The notes: generated by a model from the letters alone, not told the origin. DNA of 64,000 nucleotides from Verrucomicrobiota bacterium (GCA_016713365.1 JADJPG010000012.1:39319-103318), one strand, 5' to 3'; shown: positions 35,496-45,506, numbered from the stretch's first letter. Numbers and translations are program-made.

Positions 35496-37811
35496 ATGTC
35501 CGCTCCAGCTAGCTCCCCTCAATCGCCCACTCGCACCAAGCACGTCGTGCTGGCCGGCAATCCGAATTCCGGGAAGACCACCCTCTTCAACGCGTTGACC
35601 GGGCTGCGCGCGAAAGTTGGCAACTATCCCGGCGTCACCGTGGAACGGAAGGAAGGCCGTCTCCTAGGCAGCACCAAGGAACATCCGGTCATCGTCCTCG
35701 ACCTCCCCGGCACCTACAGCCTCAGTCCGCAATCGCTCGATGAACAGGTTTCCCGCGACGTGCTGTTTCATCGTCTCGCGGAAGTGCCGCCGCCCGATCT
35801 CGTCGTCGTCGTAATCGACGCCTCGAACCTTCAGCGCAATCTCTACTTCGCCACCCAAGTCATCGAGCTCGGCTATCCCACGATTGTTGCGCTGAACATG
35901 GTGGATGTGGCTGAGGACTGCGGCCATGAGATCAACGCCCGCGCCCTGGCGAAGGAACTGAACGTGCCCGTCGTTCCACTCATCGCCAGCACCAAGGCCG
36001 GTCTCGATAATCTGATTAAGACGATTGACCAGCTCCTCGGCGAACAGAAAAACGTTCCGGTGCCATCGCTGTTCTGCGAACTGGAACCGGGGTTCCGCGA
36101 GGAAACCCTCGCCCTCGCCGAACTGCTCAAGAAGGCATTCCCGGGAAGCCTCTTCGCCGCAATGCCCGAGGCGATTCTCGCGTTGTCGGACGAAAAGTTT
36201 CTCAACCTCAGCGGCAAACACTACCCGCCCTCAATTCCAGAGTCGGTCAGCGCGGCGCGGAGCCGACTGGAGAAAGCCGGCGTCGACTGGCGCAGCACAG
36301 CCATTGAAGCGCGCTACGCCCGCATCGCCGGCATTCAAGAACGGGTGACGACCGAGACGAACGTAGTGAAGGAAACGTTGAGCGACAAGCTCGACCGCGT
36401 CTTCACCCACAAATTCTGGGGCCTCACGATCTTCGTCGGCATCATGGCGATGATGTTCCAGACGATCTTCACCTTCGCAGAACTTCCGATGACGCTTTTG
36501 GAGAAAGGCGTGGGCTGGGTCGGAGAACACGTCAGCTCATGGCTCGCCCCGGGGCCGCTGAACGATCTCCTCGTCAACGGCATCGTCAATGGTGTCGGCG
36601 CAGTCGTCGTGTTCCTGCCGCAAATCTGCCTGCTGTTTCTCTTCATCGGGCTGCTGGAAGACACCGGCTACATGGCGCGCGCGGCATTCCTGATGGATCG
36701 TCTGATGAGCAAGGTCGGGCTCCACGGCAAGAGCTTCATTCCCATGCTCAGCTCGTTCGCTTGCGCGATTCCAGGCATCATGGCCACGCGCACCATCGAG
36801 AGCCCGAAGGATCGTCTCGTCACCATCCTCGTTGCGCCGCTGATGAGCTGCTCGGCCCGGTTGCCGGTTTATACCCTGCTGATCGCGGCGTGCATTCCAG
36901 ACAAGCGCGTCCTCGGCATCCTGAAACTCTCCGGTCTCACCATGCTCAGCATGTACCTGCTCGGCATCGTGGTCGCCCTGTTCATGGCGTGGCTCTTCAA
37001 GAAGACGCTGCTCAAAGGCCCGACCCCCATGCTCATCATGGAGCTGCCACCGTACAAACGTCCCCTGCTCCGCATCGTGCTCCGTCACATGTGGGACCGC
37101 GCGAAGCTCTTCCTCAAACGCGCCGGCACCGTGATTTTGGGAATCAACATCCTGCTGTGGTTCCTCGCGACGTATCCTAAGGACAGCAAGCTTGATCAGG
37201 ACTACGCGTCGCGTAGAGCGACAATCGAGCAGCTGACCAACTCCGTCGCGATTCCAAATGGCGCTCAGTCTCTGGAGTGGCATCGTCTTAAACTCGAACT
37301 GACAATGGCCAAGCCTGAGGACCGCAGTAACCTCCTCGCCTCGCATTTTGAGGCCTTGGACAAAGAATACGCCGGCGACAAACTCCGGCACAGTTTTGCC
37401 GGACGCCTCGGCCAGCTCATCGAACCACTCATCAAGCCGCTGGGGTTCGACTGGAAGATCGGCATCGGCATCGTCAGCTCCTTCGCCGCACGCGAAGTCT
37501 TCGTCAGCACCATGTCGCTCGTCTACAATGTGGGCGAAGCCGACGATTCAGAAGAAGGCACCGAGACCCTCGCCCAGACTCTGCGCGAACAAAAACACGA
37601 GGACGGCTCTCCGGTTTACACGCCGCTCGTCGCGGTCACGCTCATGGTCTTCTACGTCTTCGCGCTCCAGTGTGTCAGCACCATCGTCATCGTCCGACGC
37701 GAGGCGAATGGGTGGAAGTGGGCCGCCTTTCAGTGGCTTTACATGGGAGCCCTGGCTTGGATTCTCGCCTTTGTCACCTACCACGGCGGCCGTTGGCTGG
37801 GATGGGGCTGA
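35496..37811 (+). CDS. feoB: Ferrous iron transporter FeoB
   Basis: 771 residues, full length. The N-terminal G domain has G1 GNPNSGKTT (21-29), G2 near NYPGVTVE, G3 DLPGTYSL, G4 NMVD and a G5-like STK. A helical spacer is followed by the membrane part with two gate repeats (FLPQICLLFLFIGLLEDTGY, MLSSFACAIPGIMATRTI, LMSCSARLPVY). It imports Fe2+ across the inner membrane under GTP control. A hydrophilic stretch of about 75 residues (YPKDSKLDQDYASRR onward) between the late membrane helices is usual for many non-enteric FeoB. Ends with hydrophobic helices (VFYVFALQCVSTIVIVRRE). No FeoC gene follows. Confidence 0.97.
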   Translation: MSAPASSPQSPTRTKHVVLAGNPNSGKTTLFNALTGLRAKVGNYPGVTVERKEGRLLGSTKEHPVIVLDLPGTYSLSPQSLDEQVSRDVLFHRLAEVPPPDLVVVVIDASNLQRNLYFATQVIELGYPTIVALNMVDVAEDCGHEINARALAKELNVPVVPLIASTKAGLDNLIKTIDQLLGEQKNVPVPSLFCELEPGFREETLALAELLKKAFPGSLFAAMPEAILALSDEKFLNLSGKHYPPSIPESVSAARSRLEKAGVDWRSTAIEARYARIAGIQERVTTETNVVKETLSDKLDRVFTHKFWGLTIFVGIMAMMFQTIFTFAELPMTLLEKGVGWVGEHVSSWLAPGPLNDLLVNGIVNGVGAVVVFLPQICLLFLFIGLLEDTGYMARAAFLMDRLMSKVGLHGKSFIPMLSSFACAIPGIMATRTIESPKDRLVTILVAPLMSCSARLPVYTLLIAACIPDKRVLGILKLSGLTMLSMYLLGIVVALFMAWLFKKTLLKGPTPMLIMELPPYKRPLLRIVLRHMWDRAKLFLKRAGTVILGINILLWFLATYPKDSKLDQDYASRRATIEQLTNSVAIPNGAQSLEWHRLKLELTMAKPEDRSNLLASHFEALDKEYAGDKLRHSFAGRLGQLIEPLIKPLGFDWKIGIGIVSSFAAREVFVSTMSLVYNVGEADDSEEGTETLAQTLREQKHEDGSPVYTPLVAVTLMVFYVFALQCVSTIVIVRREANGWKWAAFQWLYMGALAWILAFVTYHGGRWLGWG

Positions 37812-37843
37812 GGATCCGAATCGAATCCCACCGCCCTTCACCG

Positions 37844-38287
37844 TCATTCGTACCGTTGCAAATAGGTGTAAGTCTGATTCTCCGGCTGCACCCAGACATA
37901 CCATCGCGCGCCGATCGGCCGGAAGCCGCGAACCGGTGCGGCGAACAAATTCGTCTGAGGATTGTAGGCCACGCCTGATCGTTCCTCCCCGGGGCCTCGA
38001 TTCAACAGGACGTAGAGAATGCCGTTGTGAGTCACGGCTGGAAACTCGTCCCCCTTCAAACGTTTCCAGGGCAATCCGCGAATCATCCGCGCCGGCCGAC
38101 CGTTGGTTTTGAAGAGCCACTCCGAGCGTTGCATGTTCCAGCCATACGCCTGGACGAACTTGTCCACCGAGGCCATCGCGGCCTTTCCCTGCACATCCGG
38201 CGCCGTCATCGCGTCCCATTCCCGGGTGCAACCCGCCAGGACCAGCAGCCCCGCCGAAATCAACAGCGGAACCCACTTGCTCTTCAT
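37844..38287 (-). CDS. Small lipoprotein, function unknown
   Basis: 147 residues from the ATG at 38287. Signal with lipobox: SAGLLVLAGC, lipidated Cys20. The rest is a compact hydrophilic domain with many aromatic residues (RMIRGLPWKRLKGDEFPAV, RGFRPIGARWYVWVQPENQ). No family recognised. Convergent with feoB, whose stop is 32 bases away. Confidence 0.75.
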   Translation of the reverse strand: MKSKWVPLLISAGLLVLAGCTREWDAMTAPDVQGKAAMASVDKFVQAYGWNMQRSEWLFKTNGRPARMIRGLPWKRLKGDEFPAVTHNGILYVLLNRGPGEERSGVAYNPQTNLFAAPVRGFRPIGARWYVWVQPENQTYTYLQRYE

Positions 38288-38484
38288 CGCGCACCATTCC
38301 GTGTGCATGACTCTTAGCTAGCACAGATCGAAACCAGACGTCCAGTGTCCGGCCAAAGCCAGGTGCGACATCGGGTCCCTTGCGGAAATCAGAAGCTGAA
38401 GTTAGCGTAAGAAAATTCCAAGAGGTGCTACCCTAAAATCGGCTCCGCGAAGATCAACAAACCAACGTCAAAGGATTAGGCGAT

Positions 38485-39168
38485 ATGAAGAGCAAGCTCT
38501 CCCCATCAATGACCTCCAGCTTGGCACTTGCGTTATCCGCGCTGCCGCCAGCCATCGTCCATGCCCAGTTTCCGATTGGTGCCCCGTGGGACACCGCCGC
38601 GGTTCAAACCATCGGTGGGGTCACCTTTTTCACGTTTGGAGGCAGGCTCCCGAACTGTCACTGGATTGAAACCGGCCCGATGAACTCCAGTCCGAATGGC
38701 TTCTCACTGCCCGTCTGGGAAATGGTCGGCGACATCTGCCTCGACTGTGTTGATTGCTACAACCTCCAGACGAACTCCATCGTGCTCGGCAAGCTGCCTC
38801 CCGGCGAATATCGCATGCAGGCAACCTATTCCATGTTCCCCGGCTTGCCCCAACCAGGAGATCCCATGATTTACAACCAACCCTTCACCGTGCCACCGGA
38901 AGTCGAACACACGCTCACCGTCGCTCGCATCGGGCCCACCGTTGAAGTAACCGCAAAAGCTGCTGAAGCCGCGGAAATTGCCATTCAGACGTCGACGGAT
39001 CTCCGCCGCTGGACCGCGTTGCCGAACACAGTTCCTGTCAACGGACCGTTCACTTTCACCGTCAACGCCACGAACCAGTTTCAGTTCTTCCGCGCCACCA
39101 TCATGTCCGGCACCGTGTTGCAGACCGTCAACGGCGGATTCGGGCTGCCGTTGTCGACCCGCGACTAG
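38485..39168 (+). CDS. Secreted protein with FFRA-type C-terminal module, function unknown
   Basis: 227 residues. Signal peptide (MTSSLALALSALPPAIVHA, cleavage near 27). A middle part has a small cysteine cluster (DICLDCVDCYN). The C-terminal ~70 residues (EIAIQTSTDLRRWTALPN ... NQFQFFRATI) resemble the W...FYRV module that ends other secreted proteins of this window. AGGA lies about nine bases before the ATG. Its stop and the stop of the convergent tricorn gene share the four bases CTAG (39165-39168). Confidence 0.78.
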   Translation: MKSKLSPSMTSSLALALSALPPAIVHAQFPIGAPWDTAAVQTIGGVTFFTFGGRLPNCHWIETGPMNSSPNGFSLPVWEMVGDICLDCVDCYNLQTNSIVLGKLPPGEYRMQATYSMFPGLPQPGDPMIYNQPFTVPPEVEHTLTVARIGPTVEVTAKAAEAAEIAIQTSTDLRRWTALPNTVPVNGPFTFTVNATNQFQFFRATIMSGTVLQTVNGGFGLPLSTRD

Positions 39169-42100
39169 CGCTTCTTGTCCGGATACGGAGGAATCGCCGG
39201 AATCTTCACCGGGTTCGTCGCTAATGCCTTCTTGATTTCGTCGATGGCGCGAGCGAGTTGATCATCCGTGCCGGCGAATTCGCGCGCGGGATCGTTGTCC
39301 ACCACGATGTCCGGATCGACGCCGTAGCCTTCCATGATCCATTCCTTCGCTTCGAGATCGAAGCGGCTGAACTCGGGACGATTCAACGTGCCGCCATCCA
39401 ACAGGGGCAGCGTACCGCGAATGCCCACCACGCCGCCCCACGAACGCTGACCGATGATCGGCCCAAGCTTATGCTTGCGGAAGCGGTAGCCCACGATGTC
39501 CCCATCGCTCGCTGAGTGTTGATCGATGAGCAGAACCTTTGGTCCAAGCACCTGTCCGCTCGGATCGACGTTCACGTTGCCATTGCGCGCGATAGTCCAC
39601 ATGGCGGGCTCGCGGCGGAGACGCTCGATGATCATCGGTGACACATTGCCTCCACCGTTGCCGCGGCAATCGACGATCAGCGCCTCCTTGTGCAGCTGCG
39701 CGGTGTAGAACTTCGTGAATTCGTTCAAGCCAGGCACGCCCATATCGGGCACGTGGACGTAACCGACCTTGCCATCAGTCGCTTTCTCCACGGCGTCGAT
39801 GTTGTCCAACACCCAGTTCAGATAATAGAGCGGCTGCTCAGTCGCGACCGGAATCACGGTCTCCTCGCGCGCGCCGTCGTCTTTCGCCTCGCCGTTCACG
39901 CGGAGCTTCACCTGCTTGCCAGCGGTGCCGACGAGCGACGCGTAGAGGTCCGTCATGTCCTTGGTCGACTTGCCGTTGATGCCGACGATGAAGTCGCCCG
40001 CCTTCACGTTCACGCCGATCTCGGTGAGCGGTGAACGATACTTCGAATCCCAATTGTGGCCGCGCAGAATGCGGTCGATGCGGTAGAAGCCGCTCGCATC
40101 ACGGCTGAGGTTGGCGCCCAGCAAACCGAGCGGAATGCGCTCCGGCTTCGGCATGTCGCCATCGCCCACGTAGGCGTGACCGGCGTTCAACTCGCTGATC
40201 ATCTCGCCAATGACGTAGGTGAGATCCGCACGATGTTGCACATGCGCAAGCAGCGGCTCGTATCGTTTGCGGATCGCCGGCCAGTCGACGTTGTGCAGGT
40301 TCGGCGCGTAGAAGAAATCGCGCATCTGCCGCCAGCATTCGGCGTAGATCTGATTCCACTCCGCATGACGGTCGAGCGTGACTTTAAGATCGGAGAGACT
40401 GAGTTTCTTGTCACCCACGTCGAGTTTCCCGGACGGCATGTCCACGATTGCGAAGTCACCTCCAGTGCGAACCATCATCTTCTTGCGATCAGCGGAAACG
40501 CGGTAGCCATTCACGTCGCCGACTTCGGTTTCCTTCTCCTTCTCGATCTCGAAGACGAAGAGCTTGCCCTTCTTCTGGTAATAAAGTTTGTCGCCAACCG
40601 AGGTCAGATTGCCGTAGCTCGACGCTCCCGGCACCAGCACGGTAATGCGTTGTTGGAGACCGTCGGCATCGATTTTCACCGTGACCTTGTCAGTCTTGTT
40701 GATCTTCTCAGAATCCTTCTTCGCGTCGGCTTTGTCGTCCGCCTTCGCGACATCCTTCTTCTCGTCCTTGTCATCCGCTTTCACATCCGGCGGCGCATTC
40801 TTCGGCTTCTCTTCCTTGATCTTCACCTCGTCGGACTTCGGCGCGAACGGCGACTTTGTGTCCTTCGCGAGAGTCACGAGATAGATGCGCTGCAGGTCGC
40901 TGTAGATGTGATTCCACTCCGTCGAACCGTAGGTCGGATTGAACGAACGCTCCGACACGAAGAACAGATACTTGCCGTCGCTGCTAAACTCCGGCGAACC
41001 CACATCGAACCAACCGTCCGTCACCTGAATCGAGTTCTTCGCTTCGAGCCCGTAGATGTAAACGTTCGGAAAACGCCGCTGCTCGGGCTTCGTGAACGTC
41101 AGCCACAGGCTGTCCGGTGACCACGCGAAGTCGTGCATTTCCGACGATTCGGACTGCGCGACGATCGTCACAGCCTTCGTTTCCACTGTCACAAACTGCA
41201 ATCGGTTCTTCTTGTCGCCCCACGCGAGGTGCTTCGAGTCCGGTGACCAGAGCGGTGCGTATTTGTAGGTGTCGGCCTCGCTCGTGAGTTGACGCGCTTC
41301 GCCCGAGCCATCCTGGGCGCGCACCCAAATCTCGTCTTCGCCCGACTGGTCGCTGATGTAGGCGATCCACCGCCCGTCCGGCGACCACGTCGCGTTGCGC
41401 TCATGCACTCCGGGCGATTGCGTCAGATTGCGCGTCGGCCCGTTTTTCGCCGGCACGCTGAACACATCTCCGCGCGCACCGATGACCGCGCGTGCGCCGT
41501 CCGGCGCGATGTCCCACGCTGTCGTTTCCTTCGACACATCCTTCAAGCCGCCGCGCCCGATCGCGAAGTCCTCCTTGACCTCGATGCTGATCTTCTCCGC
41601 CTTCTCGCTCCGCAGATCGAAGCGATGGATGAACCCGCCGTTCTCGAACACAATCGCATTGTCACCGAGCGACGGGAACTTCACTGCGAACTCGGTGAAC
41701 TTCGTGAGCTGTCGCGTCTCCTTTTTCTTCAGGTCGTAAACGTAGAGATTGGCCTGGCGATTCTCGTCACGCTCGGAGACGAAGTAGATGCGGTCGCCCT
41801 TCCACATCGGGAAAATGTCCTGCGCCGGATCGTCCGTGAGCTTCGTGGTTTCCTTGGTCTCGAAATTATAGAGCCAGATTTCGTCCGCCTGACCGCCGCG
41901 ATAGCGCTTCCAGGTGCGGAACTCGCGGAAGACGCGGTTGTAGGCGAGCTGCTTTCCATCCGGCGAGAAGCTGCACCAGCCGCCGCGCGGCAGCGGGAGA
42001 ATCTCCGGAATGCCGCCGCTGAGTTTCGCAATGGTCAGGTCGCCCTTGAATGCATTCCACTGCGTGCGGCGCGAGCGATAGATGACGGTCTCATTGTCGC

Positions 42101-42506
42101 GCCAGGTCATCACGATGTTGTTCGGCCCCATGCGGTCTGAGACGTCGTCTCGGTCAAGCGTCGCCGTGTAAGTCAGACGCTTCGGCGTGCCGCCGTCCGC
42201 GGGCATGACATAAACCTCGGTGTTGCCATCATACTGCGCGGTAAAGGCGAGGTTCTTTCCGTCCGGCGAAAAGCGCGGGAACATCTCGTAACTTTGCTCG
42301 TCGCTCGTGAGCCTGCGCGCGAGTCCGCCCTTGGCCGACACTGTGTAAAGATCACCGGCGTAACCGAAGACGAGCTTGTCGCCATGAATGGCAGGGAAAC
42401 GCAGGAGACGGGCTTCGCTGGCGGGGGCCGCGGTCGCGGTGTTCGCAACGAGCAAACCGAGAAGAAGGCTGAGTCCAAAAATCGAGTCAGTGATTCGTCG
42501 TGTCAT
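39165..42506 (-). CDS. Tricorn-type protease (PD40 propeller, PDZ, S41 peptidase)
   Basis: 1113 residues from the ATG at 42506, directly before an export signal (MTRRITDSIFGLSLLLGLLV). N-terminal PD40/WD-like blades (FSPDGKNLAFTAQYDGN, WSPDGRWIAYISDQSGEDE), a highly charged Lys/Asp linker (about 585-635), the tricorn C1 region with NAGHAYVG (candidate catalytic His), a PDZ domain (VKAGDFIVGINGKSTKDM), and the S41 core with CRGNGGGNVS and the nucleophile region HSASDGDIVGYRF. Tricorn trims peptides; bacterial exported forms are periplasmic or outer-membrane associated. Divergent from the ThuA gene, with 127 bases between. Confidence 0.92.
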   Translation of the reverse strand: MTRRITDSIFGLSLLLGLLVANTATAAPASEARLLRFPAIHGDKLVFGYAGDLYTVSAKGGLARRLTSDEQSYEMFPRFSPDGKNLAFTAQYDGNTEVYVMPADGGTPKRLTYTATLDRDDVSDRMGPNNIVMTWRDNETVIYRSRRTQWNAFKGDLTIAKLSGGIPEILPLPRGGWCSFSPDGKQLAYNRVFREFRTWKRYRGGQADEIWLYNFETKETTKLTDDPAQDIFPMWKGDRIYFVSERDENRQANLYVYDLKKKETRQLTKFTEFAVKFPSLGDNAIVFENGGFIHRFDLRSEKAEKISIEVKEDFAIGRGGLKDVSKETTAWDIAPDGARAVIGARGDVFSVPAKNGPTRNLTQSPGVHERNATWSPDGRWIAYISDQSGEDEIWVRAQDGSGEARQLTSEADTYKYAPLWSPDSKHLAWGDKKNRLQFVTVETKAVTIVAQSESSEMHDFAWSPDSLWLTFTKPEQRRFPNVYIYGLEAKNSIQVTDGWFDVGSPEFSSDGKYLFFVSERSFNPTYGSTEWNHIYSDLQRIYLVTLAKDTKSPFAPKSDEVKIKEEKPKNAPPDVKADDKDEKKDVAKADDKADAKKDSEKINKTDKVTVKIDADGLQQRITVLVPGASSYGNLTSVGDKLYYQKKGKLFVFEIEKEKETEVGDVNGYRVSADRKKMMVRTGGDFAIVDMPSGKLDVGDKKLSLSDLKVTLDRHAEWNQIYAECWRQMRDFFYAPNLHNVDWPAIRKRYEPLLAHVQHRADLTYVIGEMISELNAGHAYVGDGDMPKPERIPLGLLGANLSRDASGFYRIDRILRGHNWDSKYRSPLTEIGVNVKAGDFIVGINGKSTKDMTDLYASLVGTAGKQVKLRVNGEAKDDGAREETVIPVATEQPLYYLNWVLDNIDAVEKATDGKVGYVHVPDMGVPGLNEFTKFYTAQLHKEALIVDCRGNGGGNVSPMIIERLRREPAMWTIARNGNVNVDPSGQVLGPKVLLIDQHSASDGDIVGYRFRKHKLGPIIGQRSWGGVVGIRGTLPLLDGGTLNRPEFSRFDLEAKEWIMEGYGVDPDIVVDNDPAREFAGTDDQLARAIDEIKKALATNPVKIPAIPPYPDKKR

Positions 42507-42633
42507 GCGCCGGAACCTTAGTGGAAGCCCCGCCAAGCTCAAGGCTTTCGCTGTCAGAAAAATCATACTCGATCGTCGCCCTTATTCCATCGCGTCGTTG
42601 ACCGAGGACGCCCGGCATGGGTAGCGTCCACCC

Positions 42634-43383
42634 ATGCTCCATCGCATCGCTTTCATCGTTTTCGCCACCCTGCTCTCCTCACCCGCCGCTCGCGCTGCCG
42701 ATTCGTCGAAGCCGCTCCGGGCGCTGCTCATTACCGGTGGCTGCTGCCACAATTACACCTTCCAAAGCCAGACCCTGACCAACGGCGTCGCCAAGCACGC
42801 AAAGGTGGAGTGGAAGATCGTCAACGAAGGCGGCACTGGAACGCGCGCGGAGATTCCGCTCTACGACGACCCGAACTGGGCGAAGGGCTTCGATGTCGTC
42901 GTGCATAACGAATGCTTCGCCGACACCAAGTCGTCGGATTACATGCGCAAGATCACCTCAGTGCACAAAGCCGGCACGCCAGCCGTGGTCATTCATTGCG
43001 CCATGCACACGTATCGCTCCGCGGAGATCGATGACTGGCGCGAATTCCTCGGCGTGACCAGCCGCCGTCACGATCATCAGAGCAATTACGCCGTAAAGAA
43101 GGTCGCGGAGCATCCGATTCTGAAAGGCATTCCCGACAACTGGGTCACCGCCAAGGACGAGCTCTACATCATCGATGAGCTCTGGCCGAACGCGAAGGCG
43201 CTTGCGACCTCGAAGAGCGAAGTCGATGGCAAGGACCATCCCGTGGCGTGGGTCAATCAATATGGAAAGGCGCGGGTCTTTGGAACGACTTACGGCCATT
43301 CCGACGATACCTTCCGCGATCCGGTGTTCCTCGACCTGGTTTCGCGAGGGCTGCTCTGGTCCGCTGGGCGAATCAAAGACTAG
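42634..43383 (+). CDS. ThuA-domain protein, exported
   Basis: 249 residues. Signal peptide (MLHRIAFIVFATLLSSPAARA), then a ThuA/GATase-1-like domain: RALLITGGCCHNYTFQSQTL, FDVVVHNECFADTK, TPAVVIHCAMHTYR, HPVAWVNQYGKARVFGTTYG, HSDDTF. ThuA is named after a trehalose-utilisation gene, but in Verrucomicrobia and Planctomycetes the exported members sit near sugar-degradation or PSD1 genes and their reaction is unsettled. Complete and intact. Confidence 0.9.
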   Translation: MLHRIAFIVFATLLSSPAARAADSSKPLRALLITGGCCHNYTFQSQTLTNGVAKHAKVEWKIVNEGGTGTRAEIPLYDDPNWAKGFDVVVHNECFADTKSSDYMRKITSVHKAGTPAVVIHCAMHTYRSAEIDDWREFLGVTSRRHDHQSNYAVKKVAEHPILKGIPDNWVTAKDELYIIDELWPNAKALATSKSEVDGKDHPVAWVNQYGKARVFGTTYGHSDDTFRDPVFLDLVSRGLLWSAGRIKD

Positions 43384-43465
43384 CCTGTAGGCGAAGCAGA
43401 CTGGCGGAACTCTTTTGCGACCGCGGTGTTGACCGAATGACAACACGCCAAACTCGAAAGGAATC

Positions 43466-44035
43466 ATGAAATCTCATCTCCTGCCCATCGCCGCCGTCCT
43501 GCTCGCCACATTCGCTCTGCCCGCCACGGCTCACGACACCAATGACGTACCGCGGACGCGTCTCGAAGCCTTCGAAGCGACGACGGGGCGCGTCGTGATC
43601 AAGGGGACGGAGGAGCTCGGCAGCATTGCCACCAAGAACGGAACGCTTTTCGTAAAGGTCCACGAGTATCGCGACGTGCCCAGCAATCAGCGCCAGTTCG
43701 GCATCGCCGTAGTAGTCCGACAAAGCGAATCGATGGAAGACACCACCACGGTGGACGAAGACGAGTTGGAAGCCCTGATCGCCGGCATCGACTACGTGAG
43801 CAAAGCCGACCCGTCCATCAGCTCGCTGAATCACTTCGAGGCGTTCTACGCGAGCCGGGCTGGACTGCGGGTCGCAAGCTACAGCAGCCGTCGCACGAGC
43901 AACGTCGAAGCCACGGTGACCAGTCATCGCCACCAACGGATCAAGACCTGGTTGAATATGAGCCAGCTGGCACAGTTCAAGAACCTCGTCGAACAGGCCC
44001 AGACCAAGATCGAGGCGATACGAAAGACGCGTTAA
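43466..44035 (+). CDS. Exported protein of unknown function
   Basis: 189 residues. Signal peptide MKSHLLPIAAVLLATFALPA; good Shine-Dalgarno AAAGGA six bases before the ATG. The mature part is mostly beta with a charged C-terminal helix (QLAQFKNLVEQAQTKIEAIR). Phrases such as GRVVIKGTEELGSI, VSKADPSISSLNHFEAFYAS and MSQLAQFKNLVEQA recall a small group of Verrucomicrobia/Planctomycetes hypothetical proteins but I cannot name a family. Same strand as the ThuA gene, 82 bases behind it. Confidence 0.75.
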   Translation: MKSHLLPIAAVLLATFALPATAHDTNDVPRTRLEAFEATTGRVVIKGTEELGSIATKNGTLFVKVHEYRDVPSNQRQFGIAVVVRQSESMEDTTTVDEDELEALIAGIDYVSKADPSISSLNHFEAFYASRAGLRVASYSSRRTSNVEATVTSHRHQRIKTWLNMSQLAQFKNLVEQAQTKIEAIRKTR

Positions 44036-44041
44036 GCGGGA

Positions 44042-45118
44042 TCAGCTTTCCACCCTCCGCCGTCCACCGCGCACCACCAGCCAAGTCAGCCCAATTGCGC
44101 AGACAGTGTAAATAATGGCGTTCGGAGTGCGCGCGGACCACTTCGCCCATGGCCACGGGAACGCGAAGAAGGCGTAGTTCAGCCCAAAGTAGAGCCACGT
44201 TGTCAAAAGCAGAACGGGACGGAGGAATTGCTGCGCTTCGGTCACCTTGTCCTGGCGTCGCGCATAAACGACCGCCGTCGCGAGACAAATTGCCAAGGGC
44301 AGGACGAGATAAATCACCCACCCCACCACGGGATCCATTGGGTGCTGCTTGTAGACCAGTTCACGCAATGTCTTCCCCGCGATCGGCAACGCCGTAATGG
44401 GCAACATCACGAGCCACGGCCACCAGCGTCCACCGGCAATTGCCACCAGCGGGATGAACCCAAGCATCGGACCAAAGTCGTAGAGCAAATCGATCCATTT
44501 CACGGAGAAGAACTCTGTGCCAACGAGCAGGCCGCAATGGACGATTATCAGCAGCCATTCGATCACAGGGGAAAACGTTGGTGGTGCCCCATCCTGCGCC
44601 GAGCTGATGCGTCGCCGGTTCAGCCACAGTCCGAGGCCCAGCGTCGTGCCCATCACCGCGCCAAAGGTTGTCTCCATGAAGTTCCACCAGTTGATCACCT
44701 TGTCGAGGTGCGCCCAGTCGGGAGAGCGGAAGAGGTCGAGATTCCACGCGTGATACGCCTGCAAGCTTTGCCCGAGCGGAAAGCCAATCGCGCCGCCGAG
44801 AACTCCCCACAATCCAAGCCGCCACGCCAGACCATCGCGCCGTTTCACGCCGAGATAGGTCAGCAACCCCGCCAGCCCAAGCAGAAATCCACCCCAAACT
44901 TCACGACGCGGTTTCAACGCGGCGTTCGGTTCCCATTCCCAGCTGTCGGAGAAGTAAAACTTCGGAAGAATACGATTCGCCGGATCGAACGGCTCGTTGA
45001 ACAGCCAGATGCCGAGCGAGCACAGGCCGAGCACACCGAGCCAGACGAGCAGCAGTTCGCCGACGCGATAACGCACACCGCTGAGACCCATCCCCAGAAA
45101 AAGCGCCTCCGAAGCCAA
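44042..45118 (-). CDS. Polytopic membrane protein, C-terminal part
   Basis: Real protein begins at about 45095 in this frame (FLGMGLSGVRYRVGELLLVW); upstream residues belong to the other frame. About nine hydrophobic helices (LLLVWLGVLGLCSLGIWLF, GFLLGLAGLLTYLGV, VIEWLLIIVHCGLLVGTEF, WVIYLVLPLAICLATAVV). No family recognised. It is the third gene of the PSD1-DUF1501-membrane protein set on this strand, 36 bases after the DUF1501 stop, so it may share that operon's role. The break is a T run: five T at 45091-45095 region where four keep the frame. Confidence 0.78.
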   Translation of the reverse strand: MASEALFLGMGLSGVRYRVGELLLVWLGVLGLCSLGIWLFNEPFDPANRILPKFYFSDSWEWEPNAALKPRREVWGGFLLGLAGLLTYLGVKRRDGLAWRLGLWGVLGGAIGFPLGQSLQAYHAWNLDLFRSPDWAHLDKVINWWNFMETTFGAVMGTTLGLGLWLNRRRISSAQDGAPPTFSPVIEWLLIIVHCGLLVGTEFFSVKWIDLLYDFGPMLGFIPLVAIAGGRWWPWLVMLPITALPIAGKTLRELVYKQHPMDPVVGWVIYLVLPLAICLATAVVYARRQDKVTEAQQFLRPVLLLTTWLYFGLNYAFFAFPWPWAKWSARTPNAIIYTVCAIGLTWLVVRGGRRRVES

Positions 45119-45470
45119 TCCAGAGTCCGCCCTTGATCGCGAGCCCGAGCATTCCCCAACGCAGCGCGGACCAGTTACCGACCAGCTCGGCGTCGTGCGT
45201 AAGGCCGACGGTCTGTCCGTAAGTCATCGAGCCACCGAGTCCCATTGCCACCGTACACCACGCCACGGCGCGGGCGATCTGACGCACGTTTCCCGCCGGG
45301 CAAAAAATCAGCGACATCACCAACCCCACCGCGAGCCCGGCCATCATCGCGCCAGTCTCGTGTCCATACTGCCCGCGAATGCCCCACGCCATGCCGCCCG
45401 CGAGCGCACCGAAGAGCAGTGGCTGCCAGAGGGGAACAGCGTGGATCTCCGAAGCGCGGGGCTCAACCAT
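45088..45470 (-). CDS. Polytopic membrane protein, N-terminal part (frameshifted)
   Basis: ATG at 45470, then PLWQPLLFGALAGGMAWGIR, GAMMAGLAVGLVMSLIF, AVAWCTVAMGLGGSMTYGQ and LRWGMLGLAIKGGLWIGFGG: three or four membrane helices rich in Gly. After FGGAF the frame is lost through one extra T and runs on as nonsense to 44901. The protein continues in the previous entry, giving about 475 residues in all with about twelve helices. Confidence 0.78.
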
Positions 45471-45506
45471 GGTGTGACAGGAGAACGAACGAGTGAAACA
45501 ACTGGT

